Assembly: GCA_947475245.1 (NCBI GenBank)
Contig: CANJLW010000011.1
Coordinates: forward strand, 53,706 to 117,705
Direction: 5' to 3'
Length of the DNA stretch: 64,000 nucleotides
Source of the DNA: Acetobacteraceae bacterium
GTDB taxonomy: Bacteria; Pseudomonadota; Alphaproteobacteria; Acetobacterales; Acetobacteraceae
Part shown: positions 34,084 to 43,613 of the stretch, piece after piece
Layout: the number at the start of each line of letters is the position of its first letter
How positions within the stretch are numbered: position 1 is the first letter of the stretch
Made by a program: the position numbers and the translations under genes
The notes under the pieces: model-generated
The model's database searches: none
What the model was told of the DNA's origin: nothing
Seen by the model: the letters and a program-made list of their open reading frames with translations, nothing else

Positions 34084-35262
34084 TCAGCCCCCGGCCCGAA
34101 CCCGCTTGCTCTCGGTGCGCAATTGCCCGCAGGCGGCCAGAATATCCTGCCCGCGTGGCGTGCGAATGGGAGAGGCGAACCCGGCATCGTTGACGATACG
34201 GGCAAAGCGGTCGAGCGCCGATTTGGTGCTGGATTCGTATTGGCTGCCCGGCCACGGATTGAACGGGATCAAATTCACCTTGGCGGGCAGACCGGCAATC
34301 AAACGCACCAGTTCCCGCGCCTCCGCCTCCGAATCGTTGACGCCTTTCAGCATCACATACTCAAACGTGATGCGACGCGCATTCGACGAACCAGGGTAGC
34401 GCCGACAGGCCGCCATCAGTTCGCTGATCGGGTATTTGCGGTTCAACGGCACGATCTCGTCGCGCAATTCGTCGGTCACCGCGTGCAGGGAAACCGCGAG
34501 GTTGACCCCAAGCTCCGCCCCGCACCGATCCATCATCGGCACGACGCCCGACGTCGACAGGGTGATGCGCCGACGCGACAGCCCGATCCCCTCCCCGTCC
34601 ATCACAATGCGCATCGCCTTGGCGACGTTGGCGTAATTATAGAGCGGTTCACCCATGCCCATCAGCACGATGGTGGACAACAGCCGCGGAGTCTCTCCTT
34701 TTGGAGACGGCCATTCGCCGTACGAATCGCGCGCGGCCATGAACTGACCGACGATCTCCGGCGCGCCGAGGTTGCGCACCAACGTCTGCGTGCCCGTATG
34801 GCAGAAGCGACAGGAAAGCGTGCAACCGACCTGGGAGGAAATGCAGACCGCGCCGCGATCTTCCTGACGATCGGGGATATAGACCGTTTCAGCCTCTTGC
34901 CCGTCGCGGAAGCGGAACAGAAACTTGCGGGTCTCGTCCGTGCTGGTCAACACCGTCGCCGCTTCGGGTCGGCCAATAATGAAACGTTCGGCCAGCTTTT
35001 GCTGCAACGGCCGAGCAATGGACGACATGCGGGCGAAGTCGGTCACGCCCTGGTGATAGATCCAGTGCCACAACTGCTTGACGCGGAACGCCGCCTCTCC
35101 GATCGCGGCCATTTCCACGGCCAGTTCGTCGCGGGTCATGCCCACAAGATCGCGTCGCCCGTCGGCCAGGGACGCGTCGGGGGGATCGAACAACGCCGAT
35201 TTGGCGAGGATGCGGGTCCGTTCCGCCTCTGTCAGATCAATGGCGTTCACTTGGGTGGGCAC
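34084..35262 (-). CDS. rlmN: Dual-specificity RNA methyltransferase RlmN
   Basis: 392 residues, radical SAM enzyme that methylates C2 of A2503 in 23S rRNA and A37 in some tRNAs. Cluster ligands Cys147, Cys151 and Cys154 in GCTLSCRFCHTG, with Cys140 and the methyl-carrying Cys378 near the C-terminus (AACGQL) in the positions of E. coli Cys118 and Cys355. The N-terminal FRVKQLWHWIY is typical. The 5' end overlaps the IalB-like gene by 16 bp. Confidence 0.95.
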   Translation of the reverse strand: MPTQVNAIDLTEAERTRILAKSALFDPPDASLADGRRDLVGMTRDELAVEMAAIGEAAFRVKQLWHWIYHQGVTDFARMSSIARPLQQKLAERFIIGRPEAATVLTSTDETRKFLFRFRDGQEAETVYIPDRQEDRGAVCISSQVGCTLSCRFCHTGTQTLVRNLGAPEIVGQFMAARDSYGEWPSPKGETPRLLSTIVLMGMGEPLYNYANVAKAMRIVMDGEGIGLSRRRITLSTSGVVPMMDRCGAELGVNLAVSLHAVTDELRDEIVPLNRKYPISELMAACRRYPGSSNARRITFEYVMLKGVNDSEAEARELVRLIAGLPAKVNLIPFNPWPGSQYESSTKSALDRFARIVNDAGFASPIRTPRGQDILAACGQLRTESKRVRAGG

Positions 35263-35771
35263 GCCTTGACGATGGCGGCATAGGCGGCGCTGAAACCCTT
35301 GAGGCTGAACGTATCCGTCACCGACTCGTTCTTCATCCCCGGTGAACGCGCGATCGCTCGGCTACCTTTGTTGAAAGCCGCCACCACGGCCTTGCCGTCG
35401 CGGGCAAAGGCGTTGGTGCCGGATGTATAAAATTCCAATCCGGCCTGATCGACCTGAACCGTCACCGACGCGTTCGCCGGAAACGCCGACGGCGCGGCCA
35501 TCGCCACGGCGTCTCGCCCGGCCGTCCGCTGCGTGACGGTCAGGACCGCGACCCCGCGATTGGGCGTCGTCGTTTGTCCCCGGACGAAGGCATAGCAAAC
35601 CGTCTGCCCGGACTCCTGATGCGTCGCAGCGGTCCAGTCGTCGAACTTACCGATCGACTTGGGGGCCGACGCCGAGGCGGTGGGCTTCTTTGGCGGTTGG
35701 TTCTGCGCGCGCGCCTGCGGCGCCGCGAGCAAAACGGATAGCACGGACAGGCAAAGGAAGCGGATCAACAT
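35247..35771 (-). CDS. Secreted IalB-like protein
   Basis: 174 residues from the Met that starts a signal peptide (MLIRFLCLSVLSVLLAAPQARA, cleavage about residue 22); the frame extends 25 codons further upstream but lacks signal features. The core FDDWTAATHQESGQTVCYAF and VAVLTVTQRTAGRDAVA matches the invasion-associated locus B family of secreted beta-barrel proteins. Function outside Bartonella is unknown. It overlaps rlmN, so they probably share a transcript. A Cys pair (in TVCYAF and VKACPP) may form a disulfide. Confidence 0.8.
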   Translation of the reverse strand: MLIRFLCLSVLSVLLAAPQARAQNQPPKKPTASASAPKSIGKFDDWTAATHQESGQTVCYAFVRGQTTTPNRGVAVLTVTQRTAGRDAVAMAAPSAFPANASVTVQVDQAGLEFYTSGTNAFARDGKAVVAAFNKGSRAIARSPGMKNESVTDTFSLKGFSAAYAAIVKACPPK

Positions 35772-35842
35772 GCGCGCACAGATACGGCTGTCGTCGATCC
35801 GGAACAAGCGCCGCATGGCAGGTGTAACCCAAAGACAGGATA

Positions 35843-36664
35843 TCAATTCGCCGGTTCGGCCTGCCGAAGCAGAATGTTCTTGGTCCCCTCGTCGGCAGCG
35901 AGGAAGGACTCGATGGTCAATTCCGACAGCAGAATATCGACCGCGGTGCCGAAAACCGTCGTCGTACTCAGGAACGACATGGTGCCGGCATAGGTTTCAA
36001 CCCGCAGCGGAACGGCGAAACCGGCATAGACCCCATCGACCGACGGATCGTCATCGCGCGTCGGCGGGGTCGGATAATCGGCGATTTCCTCCAGCAGATC
36101 GCTCAGGAAATCGTCGCCGCGCAGTTCGATGCGTCGGCGCAGACGGCTTTCGAGATAGGCACGCCACTGCCCGAGGTTGGCAATGCGCAGCGCAATGCCC
36201 GCCGGATGCAGCGTCAGGCGCACGAAATTGATCGGCGGCTTCGTCAGAATTGGATCGGCACCGGCGATCATCGCGCTGAAGGCGCGGTTGGCGGCAACCA
36301 CGTACCACCGCCGATCGATGGCGCAGGCCGGATTCGGTTCCTGCGTCGCCAGCACCGTGTTGATTGCCTGCCGCGCCCCGTCGGCACCGGGTTGCTGACT
36401 GTCGAGCGCCTGAAAGATCGGGGCCATCCCGGCCGCCAGCAGCATCGTGTTCTGTTCACGCAAGGGCACGCGCAGGCGTTCAGCGATGCGCAGCAACATG
36501 TCTTGCGTCGGCACGTCTCGGCCATTTTCCATGGCCGCCAGGCGCTTGGTGGGAATCTCGGTGATACAAGCGAGATCGACCTGCGTAAGACGACGGCGCA
36601 ATCGCCATTCCTTGAGCAAATCGCCCAGCGGTCGCGCATACATCCCGGGTTGCGGCATGGTCAT
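35843..36664 (-). CDS. XRE-family regulator with MmyB-like ligand domain
   Basis: 273 residues. Helix-turn-helix at about 12-65 (LGDLLKEWRLRRRLTQVDLACITEIPTKRLAAMENGRDVPTQ) and a C-terminal MmyB-like domain (about 95-265; WYVVAANRAFSAMI and FAVPLRVETYAGTMSFLSTTTVFGTAVDILLSELTIESFLAADEGT), thought to bind fatty acids or similar ligands. It is divergent from the DsbA-family gene at 36762, which it may control from the ~100-bp spacer. Confidence 0.88.
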   Translation of the reverse strand: MTMPQPGMYARPLGDLLKEWRLRRRLTQVDLACITEIPTKRLAAMENGRDVPTQDMLLRIAERLRVPLREQNTMLLAAGMAPIFQALDSQQPGADGARQAINTVLATQEPNPACAIDRRWYVVAANRAFSAMIAGADPILTKPPINFVRLTLHPAGIALRIANLGQWRAYLESRLRRRIELRGDDFLSDLLEEIADYPTPPTRDDDPSVDGVYAGFAVPLRVETYAGTMSFLSTTTVFGTAVDILLSELTIESFLAADEGTKNILLRQAEPAN

Positions 36665-36761
36665 GATGCGACTCTATACCGACCGGCGCGCCGGCTTCAT
36701 CATCCAAGGGTGAATCTAACGTGAGGCACCTGCCTTTCTCGTCAAAAAGGAACCGGATTGA

Positions 36762-37385
36762 ATGACCGAGCGCGTTGTGACCGCCTACACCGACTTTAAG
36801 AGCCCCTATGCCTATCTGGCGAAGGATCTGACCTATGCGTTGGAACAGGCCTATCGGGTGCGGATCGACTGGCAGCCTTACATCCTCGATATCCCCAGCT
36901 ATCTCGGATCGGCCAAGGTCGACGATCGCGGCAACGTGCTGGAAGAAGAGCGCAACGCCCATCAATGGCGGCGCGTGCGCTACAGCTACATGGATTGCCG
37001 CCGCCAGGCGCGTAAGCGCGGCCTGACCATTCGCGGCACGCGCAAGATTTGGGATTCGACGCTGGCCGCCGCCGGCATGCTGGTGGCCAAATCCGTCGGC
37101 GACACCGCCCTGCGGGCCTATATGGATCGGGTCTTCGAACAATTCTGGCGCCATGCGCTGGATATCGAGGATGTCGAGGCGCTCAGCACCCTGCTGCGGG
37201 AACTCGGCGCCACCGACGATCTGCCCGCGCGGCTGGAAGCCGAACGCGCGGAGGTGCGCAGGATCGCGACCGAGGCGGAGTCGATCGGTGTCTTCGGTGT
37301 GCCGAGCTTTGTGGTGGATGGAGAGATTTTCTGGGGACGGGAGCATTTGCCGGATATCGAGGCGATGCTGACCCCTCGGAGCTAG
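36762..37385 (+). CDS. DsbA-family protein, 2-hydroxychromene-2-carboxylate isomerase type
   Basis: 207 residues with the thioredoxin fold split by a helical insertion. The N-terminal site is DFKSPYAYLA, with Ser in place of the DsbA CxxC, as in kappa-class GST / HCCA isomerase; the cis-Pro loop VFGVPSFVVDGEIFWG follows near the C-terminus. HCCA isomerases act in naphthalene and related aromatic degradation using glutathione. No aromatic dioxygenase is next to it, so substrate is uncertain. Confidence 0.87.
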   Translation: MTERVVTAYTDFKSPYAYLAKDLTYALEQAYRVRIDWQPYILDIPSYLGSAKVDDRGNVLEEERNAHQWRRVRYSYMDCRRQARKRGLTIRGTRKIWDSTLAAAGMLVAKSVGDTALRAYMDRVFEQFWRHALDIEDVEALSTLLRELGATDDLPARLEAERAEVRRIATEAESIGVFGVPSFVVDGEIFWGREHLPDIEAMLTPRS

Positions 37386-37389
37386 GGCG

Positions 37390-37872
37390 CTACCAGAACA
37401 CGCCCTTGTTCTTCACGCCGAACCCGCCCGCGGCACCGGCCAGGCGCTGCACGTCGCCGGGCGACAACAACAGGTCGGCATCGGCGCCGCAGTTACCGGC
37501 GCCGGTCGTGGTGCGCTTGCCCGCCCAATGCACGCGATACAGGGTTTCATCGCCGGTATGCCGAGCCTCGATCACCAAACTGCCGCCTTCGTGCGCGAGG
37601 GTGGCGGGGTTCAGCTTGCACTCGCCCAGAACCCGGCTGGGGCCTTCGAGACCCAGGGCCACGATCTCCGTCCGCCAGGAGTCGGTATCGTGCCATCCGG
37701 GCTTGAACACGATCATGTCGCCGACGCGTGGACGCAGTGCCTCCACCCCCATCACCATCAGGCTGGATATAACCGCGAAGATCAGCAGAGCGATCACCGC
37801 CGTCAGCGCCGACACCGACAGCGCGAAGCCGGTGTCCACCCGATCGTCATGTTCCCTGTCATGCCTGGGCAT
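37390..37872 (-). CDS. Membrane-anchored protein of unknown function
   Basis: 160 residues, one membrane segment at about 16-42 and a soluble C-terminal domain containing Cys85 (GECKLN) and a second Cys in GNCGADAD. The extracellular part has strands (GDMIVFKPGWHD, LVIEARHTGD, YRVHWAGKRTTTGAG). Not recognised. The gene converges on the isomerase gene, with only four bases between them. Confidence 0.6.
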   Translation of the reverse strand: MPRHDREHDDRVDTGFALSVSALTAVIALLIFAVISSLMVMGVEALRPRVGDMIVFKPGWHDTDSWRTEIVALGLEGPSRVLGECKLNPATLAHEGGSLVIEARHTGDETLYRVHWAGKRTTTGAGNCGADADLLLSPGDVQRLAGAAGGFGVKNKGVFW

Positions 37873-38001
37873 GGCGCGTAATTCCCGACTGCTCGAACGA
37901 CACGCATGACGCTAGTCAATCGAATTGTGCACTGCAACATAAATTGCGTCCGGCGCGGAATCGCCCATAGTGCCCCCAATGGGAATTAAGGAAGCGGGAT
38001 C

Positions 38002-38946
38002 ATGTTGTATGGCTTCGGACTGCCGGTGCGCGGCGAACTCGCGAATTTCGAGGGGATCGACGCCATGCTGCGCACGGGGGAGGCACTGGGCTTCTGTTCC
38101 GCCACCATCGCCGATCACGTGGTCTTCCCGACCGCGGTCGAATCCCAATACCCCTATGATTCCAGCGGTATCCATCCCAGCACCGGTGACGCGATCGAAG
38201 CCTTGAGCCTGATGGCATTCGCCGCCGGGGCAACCCGCACGCTGCGGTTCATCACCAGCGTGCTGATCCTGCCGCACCGCAACCCGGTGCTGACCGCCAA
38301 GATGATCGCAACCATCGACGTGCTGTCGCGCGGACGGGTAACGCTGGGCGTCGGGGTGGGCTGGATGCGGGAGGAGTTCGAGGCACTGGACGCTGCGGAT
38401 TTCGACCGTCGCGGCGCGGTCAGCGACGAGTATCTGCGGATTTTCAAGAAACTTTGGTCGCCCGGCCCGGTGGAACACCAGGGCGAGCACTACAGCTTCG
38501 CGCCTCTGCGGTGTGAGCCTTTGCCGGTGCAGCGGCCGCATCCGCCCATCTGGGTCGGCGGGCACAGCATTCCCGCGCTGCGCCGCACGGCAAAATACGC
38601 CGACGGCTGGCATCCGCTGGGCACCGTCGACACCGCTCCGCTGCGCCCCGCCGAGTTTCGCGGGTTGCTGGACCGGTTGAAACGCATGACGGACGCGGAA
38701 GGCCGCGATTTCAACGATATCACCATCGCCTATGCCGCTCGGCTGCGCGAAACCGCCCGCCCGATCGACAGCAACGACCGCATGCCGTTTTCAGGATCGG
38801 CGGAGCAGATCGTCGAGGATGTGGAAACCTATCGCGCCCTGGGTGTCAGCCATCTGAGCTTCGATTTCCGCAAGCCGTCGCTGGCGGAAACGACCGACCG
38901 CATGGCCTGGTTCGCCGCGACGATCCTGGAGCCTACGGTCGGCTAG
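38002..38946 (+). CDS. LLM-class flavin-dependent oxidoreductase
   Basis: 314 residues, TIM-barrel luciferase-like monooxygenase close to the TIGR03619 group. Seen: GFCSATIADHVVFP, SVLILPHRNPVLTAKMIATIDVLSRGRVTLGVGVGWMREEF, PPIWVGGHSIPALRRTAKYADGWHP. Cofactor may be FMN rather than F420 in this host (inference). It ends a few bases before the convergent PhyH-type gene. Confidence 0.88.
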   Translation: MLYGFGLPVRGELANFEGIDAMLRTGEALGFCSATIADHVVFPTAVESQYPYDSSGIHPSTGDAIEALSLMAFAAGATRTLRFITSVLILPHRNPVLTAKMIATIDVLSRGRVTLGVGVGWMREEFEALDAADFDRRGAVSDEYLRIFKKLWSPGPVEHQGEHYSFAPLRCEPLPVQRPHPPIWVGGHSIPALRRTAKYADGWHPLGTVDTAPLRPAEFRGLLDRLKRMTDAEGRDFNDITIAYAARLRETARPIDSNDRMPFSGSAEQIVEDVETYRALGVSHLSFDFRKPSLAETTDRMAWFAATILEPTVG

Positions 38947-38950
38947 GCCA

Positions 38951-39769
38951 TCAAACGCGATCAGTGTCCCGCATCAGGATCTTCGCATGCGCGCCGGTCC
39001 GCGCGGCATGGTACGCGACGGCGGCGGGCGACATATCGGCGTCCGGGCGCTGTTCCGGGTCGAAGTGGTTGAACGTATCGACTCCGCGCACCAGCGTGGC
39101 GCTGTCATGCGCGCCGGCGATCTGGCGGACGGTGGTCGGAATATAGCGGATCGCATAGCCGATCCGGCGCAGGTCCGACGGATTGGGGTCGGACCCATGG
39201 ATCAGCCGCACATGGTGCAACGACATCTCCCCGGCCGCGAGTTCCAACATCTCCGCCTTGGACTCATCGACGTCGACCATGATCTCCTGCCCTCGGGTCA
39301 GCAGATTTTCCGGGCGGAACGTGTCGTTATGGGCGATCTGATCCATCGTTTGCGTGCCAGGGATCACGCGCATCGCGCCGTTCGCGGCGGTGCTGTCGGA
39401 AAACGCGATCCAGGCGGTGACGACATCGGCGGGATCGAGGCCCCAATAGGTGGAATCCTGATGCCAGGACACGAAGCCGGGGTTGCGCGGCTCCTTGATG
39501 AAGAACGTGCTGCCCCAGCACAGGATGTTCGGACCGATCACATCTTCCACCGCGTCCAGAATGGCGGGGTGGCGGATCAGGTCGTTCAACCACGTGAACA
39601 GCAAATGGGATTTTTGCCGCAGTGGGCCTGCGAGCGGCCCATGCTCGCTTTCAAAGCCTTCGAGTTGCTGACGCAGGGTCAACGCCTCGGCCGAGGACAG
39701 GACGCGGATCGGGGCGTAATAACCGTCTCGCTGATATTGACGCACGGCGGCCTCGGACAGGCTCTTCAT
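38951..39769 (-). CDS. Phytanoyl-CoA dioxygenase (PhyH) family protein
   Basis: 272 residues with the double-stranded beta-helix of non-heme Fe(II)/2-oxoglutarate enzymes. His103 and Asp105 in SWHQDSTYW and the distal His191 in LIHGSDPN form the facial triad; an Arg pair follows in SDLRRIG. Normal length. PhyH-type enzymes hydroxylate many substrates, so no pathway is assigned. The gene stands alone, converging on the LLM oxidoreductase gene. Confidence 0.87.
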   Translation of the reverse strand: MKSLSEAAVRQYQRDGYYAPIRVLSSAEALTLRQQLEGFESEHGPLAGPLRQKSHLLFTWLNDLIRHPAILDAVEDVIGPNILCWGSTFFIKEPRNPGFVSWHQDSTYWGLDPADVVTAWIAFSDSTAANGAMRVIPGTQTMDQIAHNDTFRPENLLTRGQEIMVDVDESKAEMLELAAGEMSLHHVRLIHGSDPNPSDLRRIGYAIRYIPTTVRQIAGAHDSATLVRGVDTFNHFDPEQRPDADMSPAAVAYHAARTGAHAKILMRDTDRV

Positions 39770-39783
39770 GGCGCTTCCTCTCT

Positions 39784-39823
39784 GGAAAAAATCAGACCCG
39801 GAGAGGATTTGACTCTCCGGGTC
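39784..39823 (-). terminator. Rho-independent terminator of the truncated haemoglobin gene
   Basis: On the minus strand a perfect 11-bp stem (39795-39805 with 39813-39823, loop of seven) is followed by TGATTTTTT. It lies just after the haemoglobin gene stop at 39836 and before the PhyH gene. Confidence 0.85.
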
Positions 39824-39835
39824 CGGGTCGTGGAC

Positions 39836-40381
39836 TTACCGCGCGGCGGGCTTGGCGGCAGCGGGCTTCGGCTTCGCGGCGGGGGCGGGCTTGGCGGCGG
39901 GCTTCGCCTTGGCCGGCGCGGTGACGATATCCGACTTCATGGTGCCGAGGATGTTCAGCAACTCGGTCTGATCCTGCGACGCGACCTTGAACTTGTTCAG
40001 GCTCTTTTGTAGGTCTTCGACAACGGCCGCGAAATTCGCCTCGCTGACGCCCATGCTTTTGTGCACGACCTTCATCGAACGGCCGGTGTACTGGCACGGC
40101 CCACCGGTGCCGGCGCAGATCTGGTTGACCAGGTGCATCTTGAAGGTGGGGATCTTGGTCTTCTTGAAGAAGCGGTTGACGCGCTGGTCACCGGCAATGT
40201 TGACGACAAAATCGTCGACCACGGCGGTGATGCCCGCCTTTTCACCCAGGCGCTGATACAAGGACGGTGCCGGGATCGGCGCGGCCGTCTGCACGACCGG
40301 CTTCGGGTCCTCGGCGCAGGCGGTCAAACCGAGAAGCGTGAGAGAAAATGCAGCCGCCAACGGCCAACCAGAAAAACGCAT
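39836..40381 (-). CDS. Lipoprotein group-1-like truncated haemoglobin
   Basis: 181 residues from MRFSGW. Signal with lipobox LTAC (Cys22), so it is membrane-anchored in the periplasm. A truncated globin core follows at about 40-155 (LYQRLGEKAGITAVVDDF, YTGRSMKVVHKSMGVSE). The proximal His107 in VVHKSMG is kept; at the distal B10 place, where group I globins have Tyr, it is Val59 (DDFVV). Two Cys, Cys89 and Cys96, sit in CAGTGGPC. The tail (about 157-181) is a Lys/Pro/Ala-rich repeat. Heme binding is likely; the ligand behaviour probably differs from classic trHbN. Confidence 0.85.
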   Translation of the reverse strand: MRFSGWPLAAAFSLTLLGLTACAEDPKPVVQTAAPIPAPSLYQRLGEKAGITAVVDDFVVNIAGDQRVNRFFKKTKIPTFKMHLVNQICAGTGGPCQYTGRSMKVVHKSMGVSEANFAAVVEDLQKSLNKFKVASQDQTELLNILGTMKSDIVTAPAKAKPAAKPAPAAKPKPAAAKPAAR

Positions 40382-40496
40382 AACGATACCCCGTATCATT
40401 CAGAAATTCCGGTCCAGGCCGGGTGCGGCGATCCGCCCCCGATTCACAGTCCGGATGATCGATTTCTAACATAACGTCCATTGTCGAGATACCCGA

Positions 40497-41027
40497 ATGC
40501 TCCCCCGCGAAACGAACGACGCGCAAAAGACACTGATTGTTATCTTTGGCGCTGCCGTTCGTCCGGACGGCACGCCCAGCGGCGCGATGCGCAACCGGGT
40601 AGCGGCGGCGGTTCGATATGGCGCGGGAATCACTGACCCCTGGTACGCGCCCACCGGCGCCGTCGGGCGGTTCCCACCGTCGGAGGCGCGCGTCATGGCC
40701 GACCTTCTGCGCGCTGCCGGCGTTCCCGAGGATCGGATCGTGCTGGAAGAGACCGCGACCGATACCGTTTCGTCGGTCCGCGCGATCCGCGCCATCGTGC
40801 CTAGCATCGGCGCGACGCGGGTCGCGGTGGCCACCAGCGCGTATCATCTGCCGCGCTGCGTTACCCTGATATGGCTCGCGGGGATGTCGGTCGTCGCCTG
40901 CCCGCCCGGTCGGGTGCCGGCCGCGCGACGCCGTCGCACCCGATGGTACTGGCGGCTGCGGGAAATGGCCGCCCTGCCCTATGACGCCGCGCTGATCGTC
41001 GCTCTGCGCCTGTCACGCCGGCTGTAA
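40497..41027 (+). CDS. YdcF/ElyC-family DUF218 protein
   Basis: 176 residues of the DUF218 family (SanA/ElyC/YdcF). Motifs: VIFGAAVRPDGTPSGAMRNRVAAAV, GAVGRFPPSEARVMADLLRAAGV, IVLEETATDT and VATSAYHLPRC. Members take part in envelope maintenance (undecaprenyl-phosphate carrier handling) or bind SAM; no defined reaction. No signal or membrane segment at the N-terminus, so this copy looks cytoplasmic. Confidence 0.85.
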   Translation: MLPRETNDAQKTLIVIFGAAVRPDGTPSGAMRNRVAAAVRYGAGITDPWYAPTGAVGRFPPSEARVMADLLRAAGVPEDRIVLEETATDTVSSVRAIRAIVPSIGATRVAVATSAYHLPRCVTLIWLAGMSVVACPPGRVPAARRRRTRWYWRLREMAALPYDAALIVALRLSRRL

Positions 41028-41072
41028 CCGCACCCAATCGCGGCGCAGTCGCAAGCCGACGGTCAGTCAGGC

Positions 41073-41408
41073 TTAGCGTTCGACGTCGTCGTTGTCGGTC
41101 TCGACCTCGATTTCCGGGCCGATCGCGTCCGCGTCGTCTTCGAGATCGCTGGCATCGTCGAGGACACCGTCCTCCTCGACATCGTCCACGTCCTCCACGC
41201 CTTCAACTTCGGCGTCTTCCGGCTCCGTGGACAGCTTCTTGGGACGCTTATCCTCCGCCACGTTGCCGCCGACACGGCGGGGGCGAGGGACCTCGGCGGG
41301 TTGGTCGGTGCCGCATTTCGGGCAGACCGCCGGGGTTTTCGTCATGTCGTAAAAGCGGGCGCCGCAGGCGACGCAAACGCGCTTAATGCCGAGTTCTGGC
41401 TTTGCCAT
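41073..41408 (-). CDS. TIGR02300/FYDLN-acid zinc-ribbon protein
   Basis: 111 residues from MAKPELG; an in-frame ATG 60 bases upstream lacks conservation. A zinc ribbon (CVACG at 12-16 and CPKCG) surrounds the family mark RFYDMTK, then a long acidic tail (Glu/Asp-rich, about 60-111). Alphaproteobacteria-wide family of unknown function; here divergent from aroA. Confidence 0.88.
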   Translation of the reverse strand: MAKPELGIKRVCVACGARFYDMTKTPAVCPKCGTDQPAEVPRPRRVGGNVAEDKRPKKLSTEPEDAEVEGVEDVDDVEEDGVLDDASDLEDDADAIGPEIEVETDNDDVER

Positions 41409-41547
41409 CGCGAAGTGGCCCTTCGTCCGGATAACAGGCTGCGAGAAATAAGGGCGCGGCCATGCCACCCCGGCGTGTGACTGTCAAATGCTTTAAGCGC
41501 GTGGTAACTCGCCAACCCGTCACGTCGCCACACAGGAATTCAAACCG

Positions 41548-42888
41548 ATGCACTCTGACGCCGCCCAGAAGATGATCGCGCGCCCGGCACAAGGGCCATT
41601 GCGCGGCGCGGTCGCGGTTCCCGGGGACAAGTCGATCAGCCATCGCGCCCTGATGTTCGGTGCCCTGGCAACCGGGGAAACCCGGATTTCCGGACTCCTG
41701 CAAGGCGAAGACGTACTCCGCACCGCCGCCGCCATGCGCGCCCTGGGGGCGGAGGTCGCGCACGACCCCGACGGCATTTGGCGCGTCGCCGGCCGCGGTA
41801 TCGGCGGGCTGACCGAACCCACCGATGTCCTCGACATGGGCAACTCCGGCACCGCCGCTCGGCTGTTGTGCGGCATCCTCGCCACGCATCCCCTGTTTGC
41901 GGTGATGACCGGCGACGGGAGCCTGCGGCGGCGCCCGATGAAGCGCGTGATCGATCCGCTATCGGCCTGCGGCGCGCAATTCATGTCGCGCGACGGCGGG
42001 CGGTTACCCCTGGCCGTGCAAGGCGCGCGCGACGCGCTGCCGCTGGATTATCGCGTGCCGGTGCCCTCGGCACAGGTCAAGTCGGCGCTGTTGCTGGCCG
42101 GCCTGAACGCCACCGGCACAACAAGGATCGAGGAGCCGGAGGCGACCCGCGACCATAGCGAAAACATGCTGCGCCATTTCGGCGCGCAGGTTCAGGTCGA
42201 AATCGTCGGCGCTGGGCGCGTGATTACGCTTCAAGGTCAGCCGGAACTGCGCGCGGCCGATGTCGTCGTGCCCGGCGATCCGTCTTCCGCCGCGTTCCCG
42301 ATGGTAGCCGCGCTGCTGACTCCGGGATCGCGCCTGACGATCCCAGGTGTCGGATTGAACCCGCTGCGGACAGGGCTGTTCGCAACCCTGCTGGAAATGG
42401 GGGCCGATATCGTCGTGCTGAACCGCCGGGTCGAAGGCGGCGAACCCGTCGGCGATCTGGACGTATCGTTCGGCGTGCTGCGCGCCGTCGACGTGCCGCC
42501 GGAACGCGCGCCGAGCATGATCGACGAGTATCCGATTTTGGCGGTGGCGGCGGCGGGCGCGGTCGGTGTGACGCGCATGCGCGGATTGAAGGAACTGCGC
42601 GTGAAGGAAAGCGACCGGCTGTCGGCCACCGCGGCGCTGCTGTCGGTCAACGGAATCAAGGTGGAGATCGAGGGCGACGATATGATCGTACATGGGACCG
42701 GGCGCCCTCCGCTGGGCGGCGGTTTGGTCGAAACGCATATGGACCATCGCATCGCGATGGCGGCCCTGGTCCTCGGCACCATTGCCGAACAGGCGGTGAC
42801 GGTGGACGACGGCGGCTTTATCGATACCAGCTTCCCGGGATTTGTCGGGTTGATGAACGCCGCCGGCGCGGCGCTGAGCGCGGTATGA
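41548..42888 (+). CDS. aroA: 3-phosphoshikimate 1-carboxyvinyltransferase (EPSP synthase)
   Basis: 446 residues. Joins shikimate-3-phosphate and phosphoenolpyruvate in the aromatic pathway. [68 protein letters not shown] and the LRVKESDRL motif are all present. The sequence around [14 protein letters not shown] resembles class II forms. It overlaps cmk by ATGA. Confidence 0.96.
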   Translation: MHSDAAQKMIARPAQGPLRGAVAVPGDKSISHRALMFGALATGETRISGLLQGEDVLRTAAAMRALGAEVAHDPDGIWRVAGRGIGGLTEPTDVLDMGNSGTAARLLCGILATHPLFAVMTGDGSLRRRPMKRVIDPLSACGAQFMSRDGGRLPLAVQGARDALPLDYRVPVPSAQVKSALLLAGLNATGTTRIEEPEATRDHSENMLRHFGAQVQVEIVGAGRVITLQGQPELRAADVVVPGDPSSAAFPMVAALLTPGSRLTIPGVGLNPLRTGLFATLLEMGADIVVLNRRVEGGEPVGDLDVSFGVLRAVDVPPERAPSMIDEYPILAVAAAGAVGVTRMRGLKELRVKESDRLSATAALLSVNGIKVEIEGDDMIVHGTGRPPLGGGLVETHMDHRIAMAALVLGTIAEQAVTVDDGGFIDTSFPGFVGLMNAAGAALSAV

Positions 42889-43520
42889 CCATGCGCCCCG
42901 TCATCGCAATCGACGGCCCCGCCGCGGCCGGCAAAGGCACGCTGGCCCGTCGGCTCGCCGCCGAACTGGGGCTGCCTTATCTGGATACCGGCTTGCTGTA
43001 TCGCGCGGTCGGTCGCCTGGTGCTGGATGCCGGCAACGATCCCAAGGACCCGACGGCCGCCGAAGCCGCCGCGCGGGCGTTGCAGCCCACGGATCTGGAG
43101 CGCGGCGATTTGCGCGGGCCGATGGCCGATGCCGCGGCGTCCGCCGTTGCCGCGGTGCCGGGGGTGCGGTCGGCACTGCTCGAATTCCAGCGCGGATTCG
43201 GGGCAGAGCGGGGGGCGGTGCTGGACGGTCGGGATATCGGCACGGTGATCTTCCCCGACGCGCCCGCCAAGCTCTTCGTCACCGCCAGCCCAGAGGAACG
43301 CGCTCGGCGGCGCTGGCTGGAACTGAGCGCCAAGGGCGAAACGGCCGATCCGGCGGCGGTGGAGCGCGATCTGCGCGCCCGCGATGCCCGCGACGAAGCC
43401 CGTGCGACGGCACCGCTGCGCCCGGCGGAGGATGCGATGGTACTGGATACGACGACGCTGGACGCCGAAGCAGCGTTCGCGGCTGCCTTGGCGGCGGTGC
43501 GGGCGAAATTGAGCTTGTGA
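42885..43520 (+). CDS. cmk: Cytidylate kinase
   Basis: 211 residues. Phosphorylates CMP and dCMP. P-loop [60 protein letters not shown]. The aroA-cmk coupling (ATGA) is usual for this class and normally leads into rpsA; here a toxin-antitoxin pair sits between cmk and rpsA. Confidence 0.95.
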   Translation: MTMRPVIAIDGPAAAGKGTLARRLAAELGLPYLDTGLLYRAVGRLVLDAGNDPKDPTAAEAAARALQPTDLERGDLRGPMADAAASAVAAVPGVRSALLEFQRGFGAERGAVLDGRDIGTVIFPDAPAKLFVTASPEERARRRWLELSAKGETADPAAVERDLRARDARDEARATAPLRPAEDAMVLDTTTLDAEAAFAAALAAVRAKLSL

Positions 43521-43529
43521 TAAATCGAC

Positions 43530-43550
43530 CTGGTCTGCTAGTCAGACCAG
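43530..43550. repeat. Inverted repeat between cmk and the toxin-antitoxin pair
   Basis: CTGGTCTG (43530-43537), loop CTAGT, CAGACCAG (43543-43550): a perfect 8-bp repeat. It has no T tract. It could be the operator of the antitoxin 64 bp downstream or a weak terminator of cmk. Confidence 0.4.
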
Positions 43551-43613
43551 AATTAACGCGCCAAAATGGAAATAATCCGCGACGCGTTAACCTAATGTTC
43601 ATCGGTGTGGGTC

